The notes beneath the pieces were generated by a model. The model saw only the letters and a program-made list of their open reading frames with translations. It was not told the DNA's origin and ran no database searches. Made by a program: the position numbers and the translations under genes. From NCBI RefSeq assembly GCF_003254395.2, contig NC_037643.1, positions 8,700,963 to 8,764,962 of the forward strand: 64,000 bases of DNA, written 5' to 3'. This document shows, one piece after another, positions 39,261 through 52,175 of the stretch. Origin of the DNA: Apis mellifera. Its lineage: Eukaryota > Arthropoda > Insecta > Hymenoptera > Apidae. Position 1 is the stretch's first letter. Each line of letters opens with the position of its first letter.

Positions 39261-42200
39261 TAGACACGAGATGGAGAGGAATGCAGGTTGCAAGCCGGTG
39301 CCCGATACCCTGTTGCCCGAGGACTCGAGCGAGGGCGAGGCCGAGGGTCGAGGGCACTGATATCCGCCCGAATGACTGCCACGTAATCACCGGCTAATTA
39401 TCCGATAGATACCCGGCAGCTCTGCCGATGCCCGGCGTCAGCCACAGCCGTGTGGCTCTCGTGTGCCCGTACGAGATCGAGGGAGCCAGCAAAAGGGAGG
39501 CGAACCGACCAGAGAGAGAGAAAGAGAGAGAGAGCAAAGCGAGGAGAGGAATAGCAGTGCCAATATGGCGAATATCGGCGGATTCCATGGAACGAGCAAC
39601 TAGAATCTCCTCTCTCTATCTCTCTCTCTCACGCTCTCCTCGTCGTGCACGCGTGGTATCCCTTCCGGTATCCGTCTTTCTCCACGCGTGGCGAGGAGGC
39701 CTCTCCTCGCCTCCCGTTTCCGTTCGACAGGGCCTCCTCGTATCAATCCCAACGGCGAATGTCAATATCGAGGCTTCGCTCGTGTAACGGCGACGGCGAA
39801 TCGGTTACGGTGTAGTCTGTTCGAACGAAGGTTTCATACGCGTTTGATGCGAGGTATGAGCGTTTTTTTTTCTTCTTCTCTTCTTTTTTTTTAGCAGGGG
39901 ACGTTTGATCGTTTTCGAGGATTATTCGTGGACGGGTGTGGTATAGTTCTTTGGAATTGTTTGGAGGGAGAGTTTTATTTTCGAGTCGAATCGCACGCTT
40001 TTCATGGCTTGGGTGTAATTTAGACGCGTATATATATATTTGTAAGTATCTAATTATATTTATAAATGAGACTAATTAGATATATGAATGATTATGGAAT
40101 GTTATTTTTTAACAATATAGTCATTTTAAGGGAGCGAAAAGGATAATATTTGAAGGAAATTTTCGTTTCTTTAAATATTAACTTTGTAACAATATTAGAG
40201 CAAAATTACAAAATATTATTCTATCATAGCTCTGTTATAAAAGAAAAATTCTCTTGCATAGAATCGAAATTCTATAAATTTTTATTAATCAGAATTTTAT
40301 AGATAATTCTATAAGAAATTTCATTTTCATTAATTCTTATTATATTATTCAAATTTTCCCAAAACAATCGTAATATTATCTTGAAAAGATTTGAAGAATG
40401 ATGGACGAAAAGAAAACTTATATGAAGAGAAGAAGAAGGAAACGATCAACGAAAAGATCAACATCTGTTCAAAGTAATGAAAATCGAAAGGGAAATTTTT
40501 TTTTTTCCGAAAGACAGACTTGGAAACCTCAAAGCATCACCGATGTATGTTCAAACAATGTACCGGAGCAATGCGCAAGTCAATTGCGTTCAAATCCTTT
40601 CATAGTAATTGCAACGTTCAATATTGTTACACACTTAATCGTGTTCTGCAGGATCATTACCTAATAACGTTTAATATCCCGTACCATCGGCGGAAAGTAT
40701 ACATATAACGTCGTATAGCGAAATTATTTGTCGATCATTGACCGCGAAATCACGTGTAACCGGTATATACAGGCAGCGTAAGCTAATTGAAATTCTCGTG
40801 TTTGGAATAAACACGGCGCGGCCGTATAGTATTCGACGATGAATTTAGCATCGACGCTCGCCATCCACCAAGTCCCTCGAGTTCGATTAATGACTTTGTT
40901 TCGGGTAATGAGGTAATGATGTTTCTGCCGATAATGACACACCTGATTAACTTTGTATTTTCCTCTTGCGCAAAAGCTGTTTCTAGAGAAAGTGTCTCTC
41001 TTCGCCACATTATTCACCATGGTATTTAATTTCAATTCCTTTCTTACAATTTCTCTTTTCCTTTCTTTTGTAAAGATTGTAAAATCAGTTTCTAAACGTT
41101 AAAACGACTCCGTCCGAGAATTAATTCGAAAATTCTCCCAATTCATTTCGAACACTTTCCAAGTATTCATCTCTCTCTCTAAAATATTTCCTCCTCTCTC
41201 GAGAAGAACACATCCACGTTATTTAACACGAAATTCCAAAAAAGAAAAAAGAATAATTCATCGAGGCTCTATTACTCATGTCGATACGCTAGTTTCCCTC
41301 TGCCCCTCCCCTTATGGAAATCAGGGGAACGATCCATCCGTCCAAACCTTTACCCCCACTCCTTCAATCGACGACCTCGTTTCGAGGGCTTCGTTTAAAA
41401 GTCACCGACAGCGCATCGTGGAGAGGCGAGGGTCCGTGGAATAATTAGTTAACGGTATATAGCGACAACGGGCGAAGCATCGGCCCATATCTAGAAGATA
41501 ACATCTAGATCCTGCTCCAGCTCTAAGCCTGAGTGACGTTTTCTGTGCGGAGTCCGCCTCTGTCCTCGTCATCGAGGACGTATCTCGTCTGAAAAAAAAA
41601 AAAAAGAGAGAAAGGAAAAGAAAAGAACGATCCTGCAGGGATATTTTTCTCGTCGAACGCCCCCGTGCTTTCATCCCTGCCTCCCCCCCTTCCCTGTTCT
41701 TGTTGCATTTCGAACCCCCTCGTCTGAACGAGGAAAAACACGGATTTCCACGTTTGTCGGCCACGTGGCCACGCGACAATAGAAGATATCGTTTGTTCAA
41801 GCTTTCGTAAGAAGCTTGGCTTTCGAGGAATTGTGATTTCTGGATGTTGGATCAATTCGATTTATTAAGAATCGATTGGAGAAAATGTTAATTTTGGAAG
41901 CTTTCCTATTCTTTTTTATTCGAAATATTTTCATCGATTATAAAAACTATTGGACGGATATCGATAATAGAATTAATGTTTGACAAGTAAAAAGATAAAA
42001 AAAGCTTGGACGATTAAAAATTTAAAGATACACCGAGAAGAAAGTTAAAACTCTTTCGTAATCGAAGATTATTAAAAACGGAGATATATCGGATCTTCTG
42101 CCAAAGGGATGGGATATTTTATTTCAATCTGCTATGTTTTGCGGGCCGGCCAAAGCCGAAAGGAAAGGAAAAGAAAAAAAAAAATAGAAGAAATAAATTG

Positions 42201-43486
42201 TAATGGATATTTAAGGATCGTTGCCAACGGCATCGAGGACGATCCTGGACAAACACGGTCGCAGCGTAGTAGAGTTCCCCGGGCAATGTAATAGCGAGAT
42301 AAACAGATGTTCCTGTAGGGATACTTTGGCTCGGGCGTAGGAAAACAGGGCACGTATCATTGTACGATGCTCTAGGCATATAAAGACAATTTAATGGGCC
42401 TATCTCTCCGTGGTGGCCGAGACCACCTTTCCCTCCAACTAACGATCAACAACGCTCGGGACACGTAGGGAATCGTGACCCGGTGTGCACGTGTGTAATA
42501 ATAATTACGAAACTTGGTACAAAAGAATTTCAACAACTCTGTACAATTCCTTCTCCATTAATCCTCTCCTTTTATTCCATTTAAAAAGACCAAACTGTAT
42601 CCAGACTCTGATTAAAATTGAAAACTGTTAACAAAATATATAGATCCTTTCTTTCTTCCTTCTTCATCTTACGATTCTTGCTTAATTTTCACGATAATCA
42701 GCCTCTCCTCTTCTAATTTCCCTCGTCCACTCAATTCCTTTCACCCTAATTTCCTTGACCCATGATCGCCTCCCTCCTCCTCCGCCAGGTCCACTGTAGC
42801 ATTATCAATCCAACGGGATCTGGGTTGGGAGGGAAGCGCGGGCACGCACCCTTATCGGGAAGGAAGGAAGGAGGAGGCAAAGTCTCTCCCGATAGGAAAA
42901 TACGGGTGGTCGTTCGGGTGAAGTATTTCAATGAATATGAAAGTGACGGCCGCGTAATCCGGGCCAAATTTATCTGACCTCCTCCTGGATATATCCACCC
43001 TCGCGCTTGACCCACGCCCCCCACACCCTCTCTCAGACCGGATAACGTATCGAGGCTCCTCGCCATCGGCCGAGGCGGCTATTCGTTTTTTTTAAAACGC
43101 GCGTGTATCACGCCTTGCCACGCAAACGATTGATATACGCGTAACCCTTACGATCCATCCTCGAGAGGAAGGGGGAGAGGAGAAAGGGAGGCAAATGGGA
43201 TATTATGCCGCTTTAACCGCGTCGAAACCGTGTCGGTCGATATGCACGGATACGTCGGATTTTCCAATTTAGGTCAATTACTTTTCGCACAGTTGTGAAA
43301 ACTGACGGTTCTTCTCTTTTCCTTTCAACGTGGCCATTTTCGAGAGGATCGATTTTAAAAGATTCCTTCCTTAAGCTTCGAGATACTTTATATTTTCCAT
43401 CGTTTTAAATTTCGTCGCAACTTTAACTCTTCCAGTTTGATTTCCTTTAATTTCCAAATAATGAATGTAAAAATTCGCGACAAAGT
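39261..43486. other. Intergenic or intronic DNA, relatively complex
   Basis: Non-repetitive CpG-bearing blocks at 39280-39800, 40520-41030, 41380-41560, 42220-42480 and 42760-43300 make this the most enhancer-like part of the non-coding region. Intervals are AT-rich. No coding exon recognised. Confidence 0.55.
40888..40937 (+). promoter_or_regulatory. Cluster of four TAATGA homeodomain-type sites
   Basis: TAATGA occurs at 40888, 40906, 40914 and 40932, all in the same orientation within 50 bp. The cluster sits in a non-repetitive block (about 40640-41020). TAAT cores are bound by homeodomain proteins; an enhancer is inferred only. Confidence 0.3.
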
Positions 43487-43735
43487 GAAAGGGGAATGTC
43501 GAATAATATACATATCTTCTCTGTTTCTTCTAATCTAATTTAAACAAACATACTAAATTTCGATAGCAGAATAAGAGAGGAATAACTCTTCCAATTTCTA
43601 AAATTCATAGACGAAGCGAAAGGGGAATGTCGAATAATATACACCCTTCTCTGTTTCTCCTAATCTAATTTAAACAAACATACTAAATTTCGATAGCAGA
43701 ATAAGAGAGGAATAACTCTTCCAATTTCTAAAATA
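43487..43735. repeat. 131-bp tandem duplication
   Basis: AGGGGAATGTCGAATAATAT occurs at 43490 and 43621, followed in both by TTTAAACAAACATACTAAAT and GAATAAGAGAGGAATAACTC. The copies differ at few positions. Confidence 0.95.
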
Positions 43736-44499
43736 AGAAAGAGAGATCTCCATTCCTCTCGCTTATGTAAAACGTCGATATGATTGATGGCCACGAACAA
43801 ATTCAGGATCCTCGTTCCTACTCGAAGAAGAAGAAGAAGAAGAGGAAGGGGGGCACAAACTGGAGGCGTGGGGAGGGAAGGTGGGACGATTTGTCGAAGG
43901 AATACGTCTGTCGACAGCCTGTAACGCAGGGCCGTTCCTCTCCTCGAGCCGAGAACTCGATGATTTTACCATTGCCAGGCACGTCGTCGTCTCGTCATCC
44001 CCGTCGAATCCTGGATTTTCGGCATTCTTCCCCCTTCACCTTCTCTCTCTCTCGTGATTTTTCTCTCCTCCTCTCCTTATATCCGGGGCGCCATCGTTGT
44101 TTACAGGCACCTGTATGTACGTACATATATAACAATGTCACGCACACACCACGCCCTCGTTTATTTCTTTTGTTCCGCGTCGCAGCGAGGGGTGGTTCGA
44201 GGCACGGTGGTCGTGGTTCGATTGCCTGGTTTCGACAATCGGGCGGACGTGCAAGATCGGGACGATAAACGCGAACGAAGGCAGATAGGAACCGTGCCGA
44301 GGCCGATACTTCATATATATATGTGTGTATATGTGTATGTATGAAAAAGGTCAAGGGAAAAAAGGAAAAAGGAGAAAAGGGAAAAAAAAGGGAAAGAAAG
44401 AAATAGATACCTTACTCTTTTGTGGACCGATTCCATAGGATGGAGGGGTTTACGTAATGGGGGGAGGAATCCTGTTTGCGAGTGGTTTCCTTGCTTATA
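43736..44499. other. Intergenic or intronic DNA
   Basis: A complex block (43780-44290) contains a short AAG run (43827-43843) and the palindrome TATGTACGTACATA near 44113. A 162-codon plus frame has no domain. G/A-rich DNA follows. Confidence 0.55.
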
Positions 44500-45350
44500 G
44501 ATATCTGTCCCTTTTTTTTTTCCTTTTCCTTTTGTTTAGTTTGGAAGGATACGAATGGTAGGCAACTTCTTTCTAGGTGATATTGTGATTTATTATTGGA
44601 GCATTATGAATTGAAAAGTGTTATAGTATTTATCTAGCTAACTAGTTTGAAATGTCAAAATAAGAAAAATTTTATATAGATGATGATGAATTTGAATTTG
44701 TTCAGATCTAATACATAATTATGGTTTATGTATTTCTGTTTATATATATTTATTCTTCTTTTCTTTTTCTTTTTGCTTAGTTTGGAAGAACATATATGGT
44801 GATGGAGAGAGAACTTCTTTTTTTTTATGTATTCACTGTACATATATAGTATTTATTGTCAACTATTTTGAAATATCAAAGTGAGAAAAATGTAATTTTA
44901 TATAGATGATGGCCAATTTGAATTTGTTCAGATCTAATACATAATTATGGAGGGGTTTACTTGATAGGGGACTCCTGTTTGTGAATATCTACCCTTCTTT
45001 TCTTTTTCTTTTTACTTAGTTTGGAAGGATATTTATGATAGTGAGGAGATAACTTCTTTCTAGGTAATTGGTATTGTGATGTATTCACTATATATGATGA
45101 CTAATTTGAATTTGTTCAGATCTAATACATAATTAAGGAGGGGTTTATGTATTCCTGTTTATATATATCTATCTTTCTTTTCTTTTTTTTTTTGCTTAGT
45201 TTGGAAGGATATGTATGGTGATGGAGAGACAACTTCTTCTTCTAGGTGATTGGTATATATATAATATTTATTGCTAACTATTTTGAAATATCAAAGTGAG
45301 AAAAATTTTATATAGATGATGATGAATTACGAATTTGAATTTATCCAGAT
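44500..45350. repeat. Minisatellite, about 4 copies of 180-240 bp
   Basis: TTAGTTTGGAAG recurs at about 44536, 44777, 45016 and 45196, preceded by a T/C tract. Units share ATTTGAATTTGTTCAGATCT, AATACATAATTA and TTTGAAATATCAAAGTGAGA. The third unit is shortened. Confidence 0.92.
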
Positions 45351-46983
45351 ACACAATTACAGAATTTCTGTGAATAGAGTGATATAATTACAAAGCGATA
45401 AATTGATAGGAGTCGATTAATTATCCTCATTATTTTTAACTTTTTTAACTCGAACAACCGGAATTCTTGCATATAGCTTATTCTTCGGATTATATCTGTG
45501 CGTTAACCCATTGTATTACGTGTATCTCTGTTCGTATAATTAATCATTCATACCAGACATTCATAATTTGTAGGTCAGTTAAAGTTCACTTAATTGGATA
45601 TTGATGAAAATTTCGTTCGCGATAAGTAGACAATAAGATAGATAAAAATTTCATAAGAAATCTTTCTTTTTTAACGCTCCAATCAAAAATATAATTCAAA
45701 AGAAATATACCTCCTCGTTTATTCTCCTCCTAAACAAAAAAAACTCCCCGATATTTTTGACTTTCGTACAATTCCCTTTTATTATCCAAATAAACAACAT
45801 TTTATTTTTCGCGAAATCCAATCGAAAGAAAACAATCGCCGAATATAAAAAAGAGAGGAAGAAAAATTTTTTTTCTCCTTGCCTTTTTTTTTTCACGAAA
45901 CGAAACGAGAGAAAATCCGCTCGATCGTTCCCCCTCTCCAAGCTCCCCTTCCTCCCCCTCCCAAGATAAAGAAGAGTTCCGCGTAACAATCGGCCGCCAA
46001 TTTTAACGACGAAACTTGCGGCCGAGCTTTCCATTATTTCGCCGCGTGTACGGAACTCTTGTTTGGGAAGATAATAACGAGGCCGCATCGTATAACAATT
46101 TACCGGCTAATCGAAAAACTTTTGTTAAGACCGAAACTTTGGTTAATTAGCATCTTTGGCGGACCGCGGATGCTTACCTTGTGGCCACCGTGCGGAACCA
46201 CCGACCGGAAACACCACCGACCGAGAAGAAATTGCACGATAGGGCTTCTTATTATTATCGATTCCACCCCGACCAAGGGATCGACCCTTTTATCTCTTTG
46301 GCTCCGATTCCCGCGATATCGCGCTTCTTTCCTCTTCTCCCGTTCGAGATCTCTCGTTGTTGTTGTTGACGATTGCGGTTATCATCGAAACCGTATCGTC
46401 AAGTTTCGAGCTTTCTTTAATTTTCATTCGTCGATTTTCGAAGGAAGGAATACGTCTCTCGTGCAATTTGCAAGATGGGTTAAATAAGAAAAATTAAGTT
46501 TCGAAATTCTCGGTCGAATTAAAAATGAATTTCGATTATTCCGGCCCTCGTTTACTTTATGCAAATTCGCGCGACAGCGCGGTCCGATCTGTCACGAATA
46601 ATTGCCTCCCTCGTTTTTTGCATCGTTTAATATTCAAAAAAAAATCGGATCGATCCGGCGCAATTGGGGATTGTTTTTTTTAAAAATTATAATTCATTAG
46701 ATTCGTGCTCGCGCGTGATAAAATGATAAAAATTAAATTTCTTCGAAAAGAACGATACGATTCAGATTTAATTTAAGAAAGAATAAATCTTGTCGGTTAA
46801 AAATTGGGGAGGACGTGGCAACAATCAAAAAATACACATACGCTCCTTTAAATTAATCCGTTTTATTCCTTCAAGGCATTATAGATATCCAGGGAATAAT
46901 CTCTGTCTCATATATTATATATATATCATTCTAATAAACATGAACAATAATAAATGTAACGTGTCCAAAAAAGTAGGAAGTTT

Positions 46984-46988
<5 letters not shown>

Positions 46989-47014
<26 letters not shown>
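46989..47014. repeat. (CT)n microsatellite
   Basis: Thirteen CT units in a T/C-rich context. Confidence 0.95.
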
Positions 47015-47018
<4 letters not shown>

Positions 47019-47422
47019 TCAATCAGATTGCGCGATACAAAATAATTCTTTTTCGTACGCATAATCATCGTTCGATTCTCAAAAGATATCGCTACCATAG
47101 TTCTATCCATTCTCCATTCCTCGAATATTCATGAAAAAGAAAAAACTAAAAGAATCCTCTCCCCTTCTCTCGCTCTTTAAAAATTATATTTTTCGAGAAA
47201 GAAAAAGAGACTTTCCTTTTCGAAGGGAAAAAAAAAAAAACGGAGAAAACTTCCATTGTGACGCACGATTCATCAGCGAAATATACGCATCCATCTTTCT
47301 CTCTCTCTTTTTATTATCGCTTACGAGTCACCACCACTCGAATCGCACGATCAAGCTGTCCCATATTTTTTTTACTCGTCTTCCTTCCTCCCCCCTATTT
47401 TCCGTTTTCAACGTTTGTTTCC

Positions 47423-47590
<168 letters not shown>

Positions 47591-48681
47591 CAAAGGGGGG
47601 CACGCAGGGAAAATAGATAGTAACATCTCCGAAATAGTAATTCGTTCGCGTAGCACGCATTGTTCCGAGATCGACGGCCGTGTATACGTGTTCGCGTGGG
47701 TGGAAGGGAGAGAAAGGATCCATCGAGAACAGCTGGACCGGAATACATAGCCGAACTGCCTTTCGTTTTTCGAGGATCGCTCGCCCCGCGACGGTTGAAC
47801 CGTGGAAAAATTCGAAATATCGACGGATCCTCCCCCCCCTGCTCCACTCGCCGCCGCCGCCGCCGGAAGTGGATGCTACCGTCGCTCCATGTTATGTATA
47901 CGTAATGTGGGTCGATGGGAATTGAAATCGAAATGCGTCGACGCGTGAGTAATTATTATGCGATTACGCGACAGATATCGCCCGCCTTAGATAAAACGTT
48001 CTGTCTAGCGTTTCCAAATATTTGATTCTTTTTTATTTTCTTTTTGATACGTGCAACTGTAATCGACGAGTAAATGGAATTATCTTTACAAGGATCTTCG
48101 ATCGTTGTAATTAATGTCGTCACACGGTTCAATTTGCAAAAGAATAAGCGTGTAAAAGTATAACAATTTTTGGTCTATTTAAATATAGGTTTCATTGTCG
48201 CAGAAATCAATATCTGTTTCAATGTAGGTTTCGAAGAAAAGAATATCGAGATATTCTGATATCTTGCGAAATTCAATTTCAAGAAACGCGTTGCAACAAC
48301 CTCGCGTGATGTTTGAAAAGGGATAGGACTTTGTCGAAAGAGTAAAAAGTTGCTAGATAGAACGCGTTAAGTAAGGAAGAGACGTGGCGCGGAGAGAGGT
48401 GTGGTAATGGGGACGAGTTTATGAAGCTGCAATTAAGATAAAAGATTATACCTGAGTATACGAAGTTGGCGAGGGCGATCGTTTTACATCGATTCGAGGT
48501 ATAATAGGGGAACGTTGCCACGCGTGTGTTACATCTAACATCTATTGAAGTATTTGAAATTTATTAAGAAATAGGGCATTCGATCGATAAAATTGGAAAT
48601 AATATTTATATAAAGTCTCTCGAGTTCGTGTAAATTATTATATTCAAACAGCGAACGTATACTTTTAAGTTTATTCAATTC

Positions 48682-48714
48682 AATATAATTTAATATAATA
48701 TAATATAATATAAT
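48682..48714. repeat. (TAATA)n low-complexity repeat
   Basis: Five or six TAATA units with two interruptions, similar in type to the spacer repeat at 63510-64000 but with no other shared sequence. Confidence 0.8.
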
Positions 48715-48950
48715 TTAATATTAATTCTAAATTGTGAAAGATCGTTAAGAAGCTCGTTAAATAAAATCTTTGATTTCGACGATATTCGCTCGTCGCGTAT
48801 ATACTTCAATCATACTCAATAATAACACGTTGTGCATATATATATATATATATACGTTGTATCATTGACGCGTTGACAGTCGTGTCATCTTCCCATTAAA
48901 GGCGTATTATTATTCTATTTTTACAATATGTTTCTTCTTGTATTCAATCA

Positions 48951-49340
48951 CACACTAGATTTCGTACACTCTATGAAAAAGCCATTCTTGGTGACATATT
49001 GTAAACATATTCTATACGTGTATAATAAAGATTATTATCAATCATCTATGTATGGATCAGATATATTCTTAATAAGATGAAATTTTGAACGAAAAGCCGA
49101 GTTGTTGCACATTTGAGAATCGCTGAAAGTGAATATCCAAGAATAATTTTCAGTTTGAAATGAAAAAAAATACAGAATTCTCTAAAGTTACTTGGATCAA
49201 AATACTTTCAAGCGGATAAATTTTTATTTCCATCCAATTGGAATATTGAATTATACATTGAATATTAACACGTAATATATCAAATAAATACTTTTTATTC
49301 TGTCTTTTTGTAGAGTGTACGAACTTGACCTATCGTGTTA
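48951..49340. mobile_element. Candidate miniature inverted-repeat element
   Basis: The motif TTCGTACACTCTA followed by a short A run and G lies at 48961-48981. Its reverse complement, C, T run, TAGAGTGTACGAA, lies at about 49304-49323. The arms match at 13 contiguous bases and then imperfectly for about 8 more, and outer flanks also share ACAC-like sequence. The roughly 340-bp interior is AT-rich and non-coding. This organisation fits a degenerate non-autonomous DNA transposon, perhaps Tc1/mariner-like, but I see no clear target-site duplication and cannot confirm further copies. Confidence 0.4.
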
Positions 49341-51275
49341 TAAATCATCAATTGAATTGTTTATTCGAATCATTGCACGACTAATTTAATTATTATTTCC
49401 ACTGACAAGGCGGCCAACGCGATACTAATACATTCAAAGTGCAAAAGTAAAGAACATCTCGAAGGATACTAATCGCATTTAAGAGAAGAAATCGTGTGAT
49501 CGACTAGGAGAGAAACATCGACACACAGATGGAGATATACGCGATAAAACGATCGAACGATCGAATGATCGCTCTCTCGACAACCTTTTTTCCCCGCCTA
49601 TTATCCTTCGCCTCGTAATTCTATCGTTTACACGCGTCTAATTATACCTTCTATTTTACACACTCCCTTTAACCCCGATTAATCTTATGTACACATCGTT
49701 CGAAATATGCTCACTTGAATCACTCTGGCTTGTTTATTAAGCGAAAAAAGTCACTCTTGAACTCGATTGGAAAAGATTTTACACGAGTACAAATCTACCG
49801 AAAGTTTCCACTAGATTCTAGAACGTCGCAAGTGCCAACTGCGACGAGTAAAATTAACCATTGTCGCTTCTAATTCCCTTTCTAATAGATGAATTATCGT
49901 TAATGCATCGAATGATAAATTTTAACAAATACGATATTTCCTTCCTATCAACTTAATAAATTAATATTAAAATTTCAAATATTTATTTTATTGAGCAACG
50001 ATCTGATTAAATTGTGAAAGTGAAGGAACTTGAATGTGTCTCATTGATATCTGAGAATAACTATATATAAATAGATTGATGTAAAATGATCAGCATTTAA
50101 CCAAAATTTTAATTATCGTCGAGATACGCCTAAGTTTAACTGACCAGCAACTGTTACTTGGGAGAATTGTCTGAAAATTTTGATCACCGACTTAATAATA
50201 GAAACTTAGAAATACTTAGAGTATTCGACGAAATGTGCTTCGCAATTTCTTCGACAAGCGCGATCACGTTCGAAAGTGATCGATTGCGTAATATCTTCGT
50301 AACCTTTAGGATTACGAGTGAACGAATGAAACTTACGTAGCGATGGAATACCGAGTGATAGATATCGTTTAATCGTGCGAGCAAAATATCGTTGAGTTAC
50401 ACTCACTGTGCGTACGTGTGTGTATGTATGTATGTGTGTGTTACAGAGAGAAAAAGACTCGAAATATTTGATCGTGTGATTTTTCGGTGTACGTGGCAAA
50501 TATACAAGGATTCTAGAAAAGATAAGAACGCTTTCACCGGAATCAGTTCACGAGTTGATCGCCATTTAATATTAATGAGATTTTTGGTATAGGATTGTAA
50601 TTTCTTCTTCCACAAAATACTTATTTCTAAACGTTAAAAGGAAGACAACAAACATAGGAAAGTATTATGTATATACGTATATCTAAATTCATATTATTAT
50701 TAATTATTATTGTATCATACAGGATATTGCAAATTTCAAAAAGTAAGGAACGAATATTGATATATAATTGAATAAAATTCTACTACAACTAATCATCGTT
50801 GAATATTTACATTATTTAAATTATTAACCCTTTGAAGAGGGTATATTAAAAACGTCAAATATCATTTGCAATAATATCTGCGCAATCACATAATTGTATA
50901 CACCGAAAATAAAATTCTTTAAGAAAATAAGTTTCACCAAGTTATCATTTTATTGAAGATGTACGCTTAATAATTAACAAAAAAAAAATTGTTTTGTATC
51001 CAGCTTTCGATTAATTATAAATGAAAAAAAAAAAAAATCAAAAGAACCAAACAACCATGCATATACTTCTTTTGAAATAAAAATTGCTTTCGGCGAAAGG
51101 AATTAATAAAAGCAAGAATTCCTTCTCAGATATTGCCATCTAAGCTTGTTTTTTTCTTTTTACGATTAAAATCATCGATTAACAGAGATATGGTACATTG
51201 AATAATGTCGCGGATATTATAATTTCGAAGGCCAGGCGTTCGCATAATTAACACGAGGAGGGAGGATGCTAACGA

Positions 51276-51306
51276 GACGTTTCACGTTTTTCTCGCGTGA
51301 AACGTC
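51276..51306. other. Perfect 11-bp stem-loop, first of a hairpin group
   Basis: GACGTTTCACG and its exact reverse complement flank a 9-nt T-rich loop. Two further foldable segments follow: an imperfect one at about 51320-51345 built on CAAAT/ATTTG, and ATCGCG...CGCGAT at 51366-51397. The island is GC-rich inside AT-rich DNA. Confidence 0.6.
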
Positions 51307-52093
51307 CAAGTTGAGGTTCATCTCGCAAATTGATGCGATTTGAGATAAGCGGCACGTTAATGACATCGCGTTTCTCGCGCGCTTAATCAGCGCGATTTCG
51401 CCGAGGCGCGCACGTTACGTCTCCCGCCACCTTCGAAATTGTATGTGTAAAAGTGAAAAAAATGCACCTCCCTCGCGAAAGTAATTGAAGACACGAACGA
51501 GAAATGCGAGAATCAAGTGGGATAATGATATTTACGGGTTGAACGATAAAAGGGTTGAACAATTTTTGGACCATTTTGATTGTATTTGATCAACTTTGAA
51601 ATAGAAATTCTATTTTGATTGAAACAGGAAAATTGAAAAAAAGATTGTCTTTCTAATTTACATTTTTATTATTAAATCAATTTTTTTTAATTTATTTCAA
51701 CGAGTATTGCTTCATCTGCTCAAAAATTGCTTCATCTCTTTTATGTCACCCTATATATATATATCTTTCGAATCGAAGAAAAAGGACAAAATTTAATTGG
51801 AATTATCTATAAATTCTATATTGTTGCATTTCTTTATGAGATATTGGAAGAGTTCATTTTTATTGCACCACCCTATATATATACTGTTCGAAGTTCAGAG
51901 ACAGAAGATGTGCAAATTTTGTGGAAATTTTTTGAAATCTTTCTCAATACTGTTTCCTGCTAAAAATATATATATTTTTTTTAAAATACAATTAAATTAA
52001 ATCTCTTCGAACTTTTTGAGAAATTACTATTGAGAAAATACTATTGAGAATAGACAAGTATTTACTTAATAAAGGATAAACTTTTATTAGTTT

Positions 52094-52175
52094 TATTTAC
52101 AAAACATCAATGAGTATTAGATTACATCATTTGTTTTGCTACGGAGACTAATTGACTAGGTGAACATTATTTACA
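52094..52175 (-). promoter_or_regulatory. Pair of Pumilio-type octamers TGTAAATA
   Basis: TGTAAATA reads on the minus strand at 52101-52094 and 52175-52168. TGTANATA is the established Pumilio recognition motif in 3' UTRs. They count as functional only if the ANKS1 transcript extends this far. Other minus-strand matches are at 49686, 50804, 52635, 53334, 54857 and 55499. Confidence 0.25.

Noticed and set aside
38458..39390. A 310-codon minus-strand frame, the longest in the window
   Set aside because: It translates a purine-rich minisatellite; the protein is a hydrophobic Ser/Leu/Phe repeat with the DNA period and has no domain.
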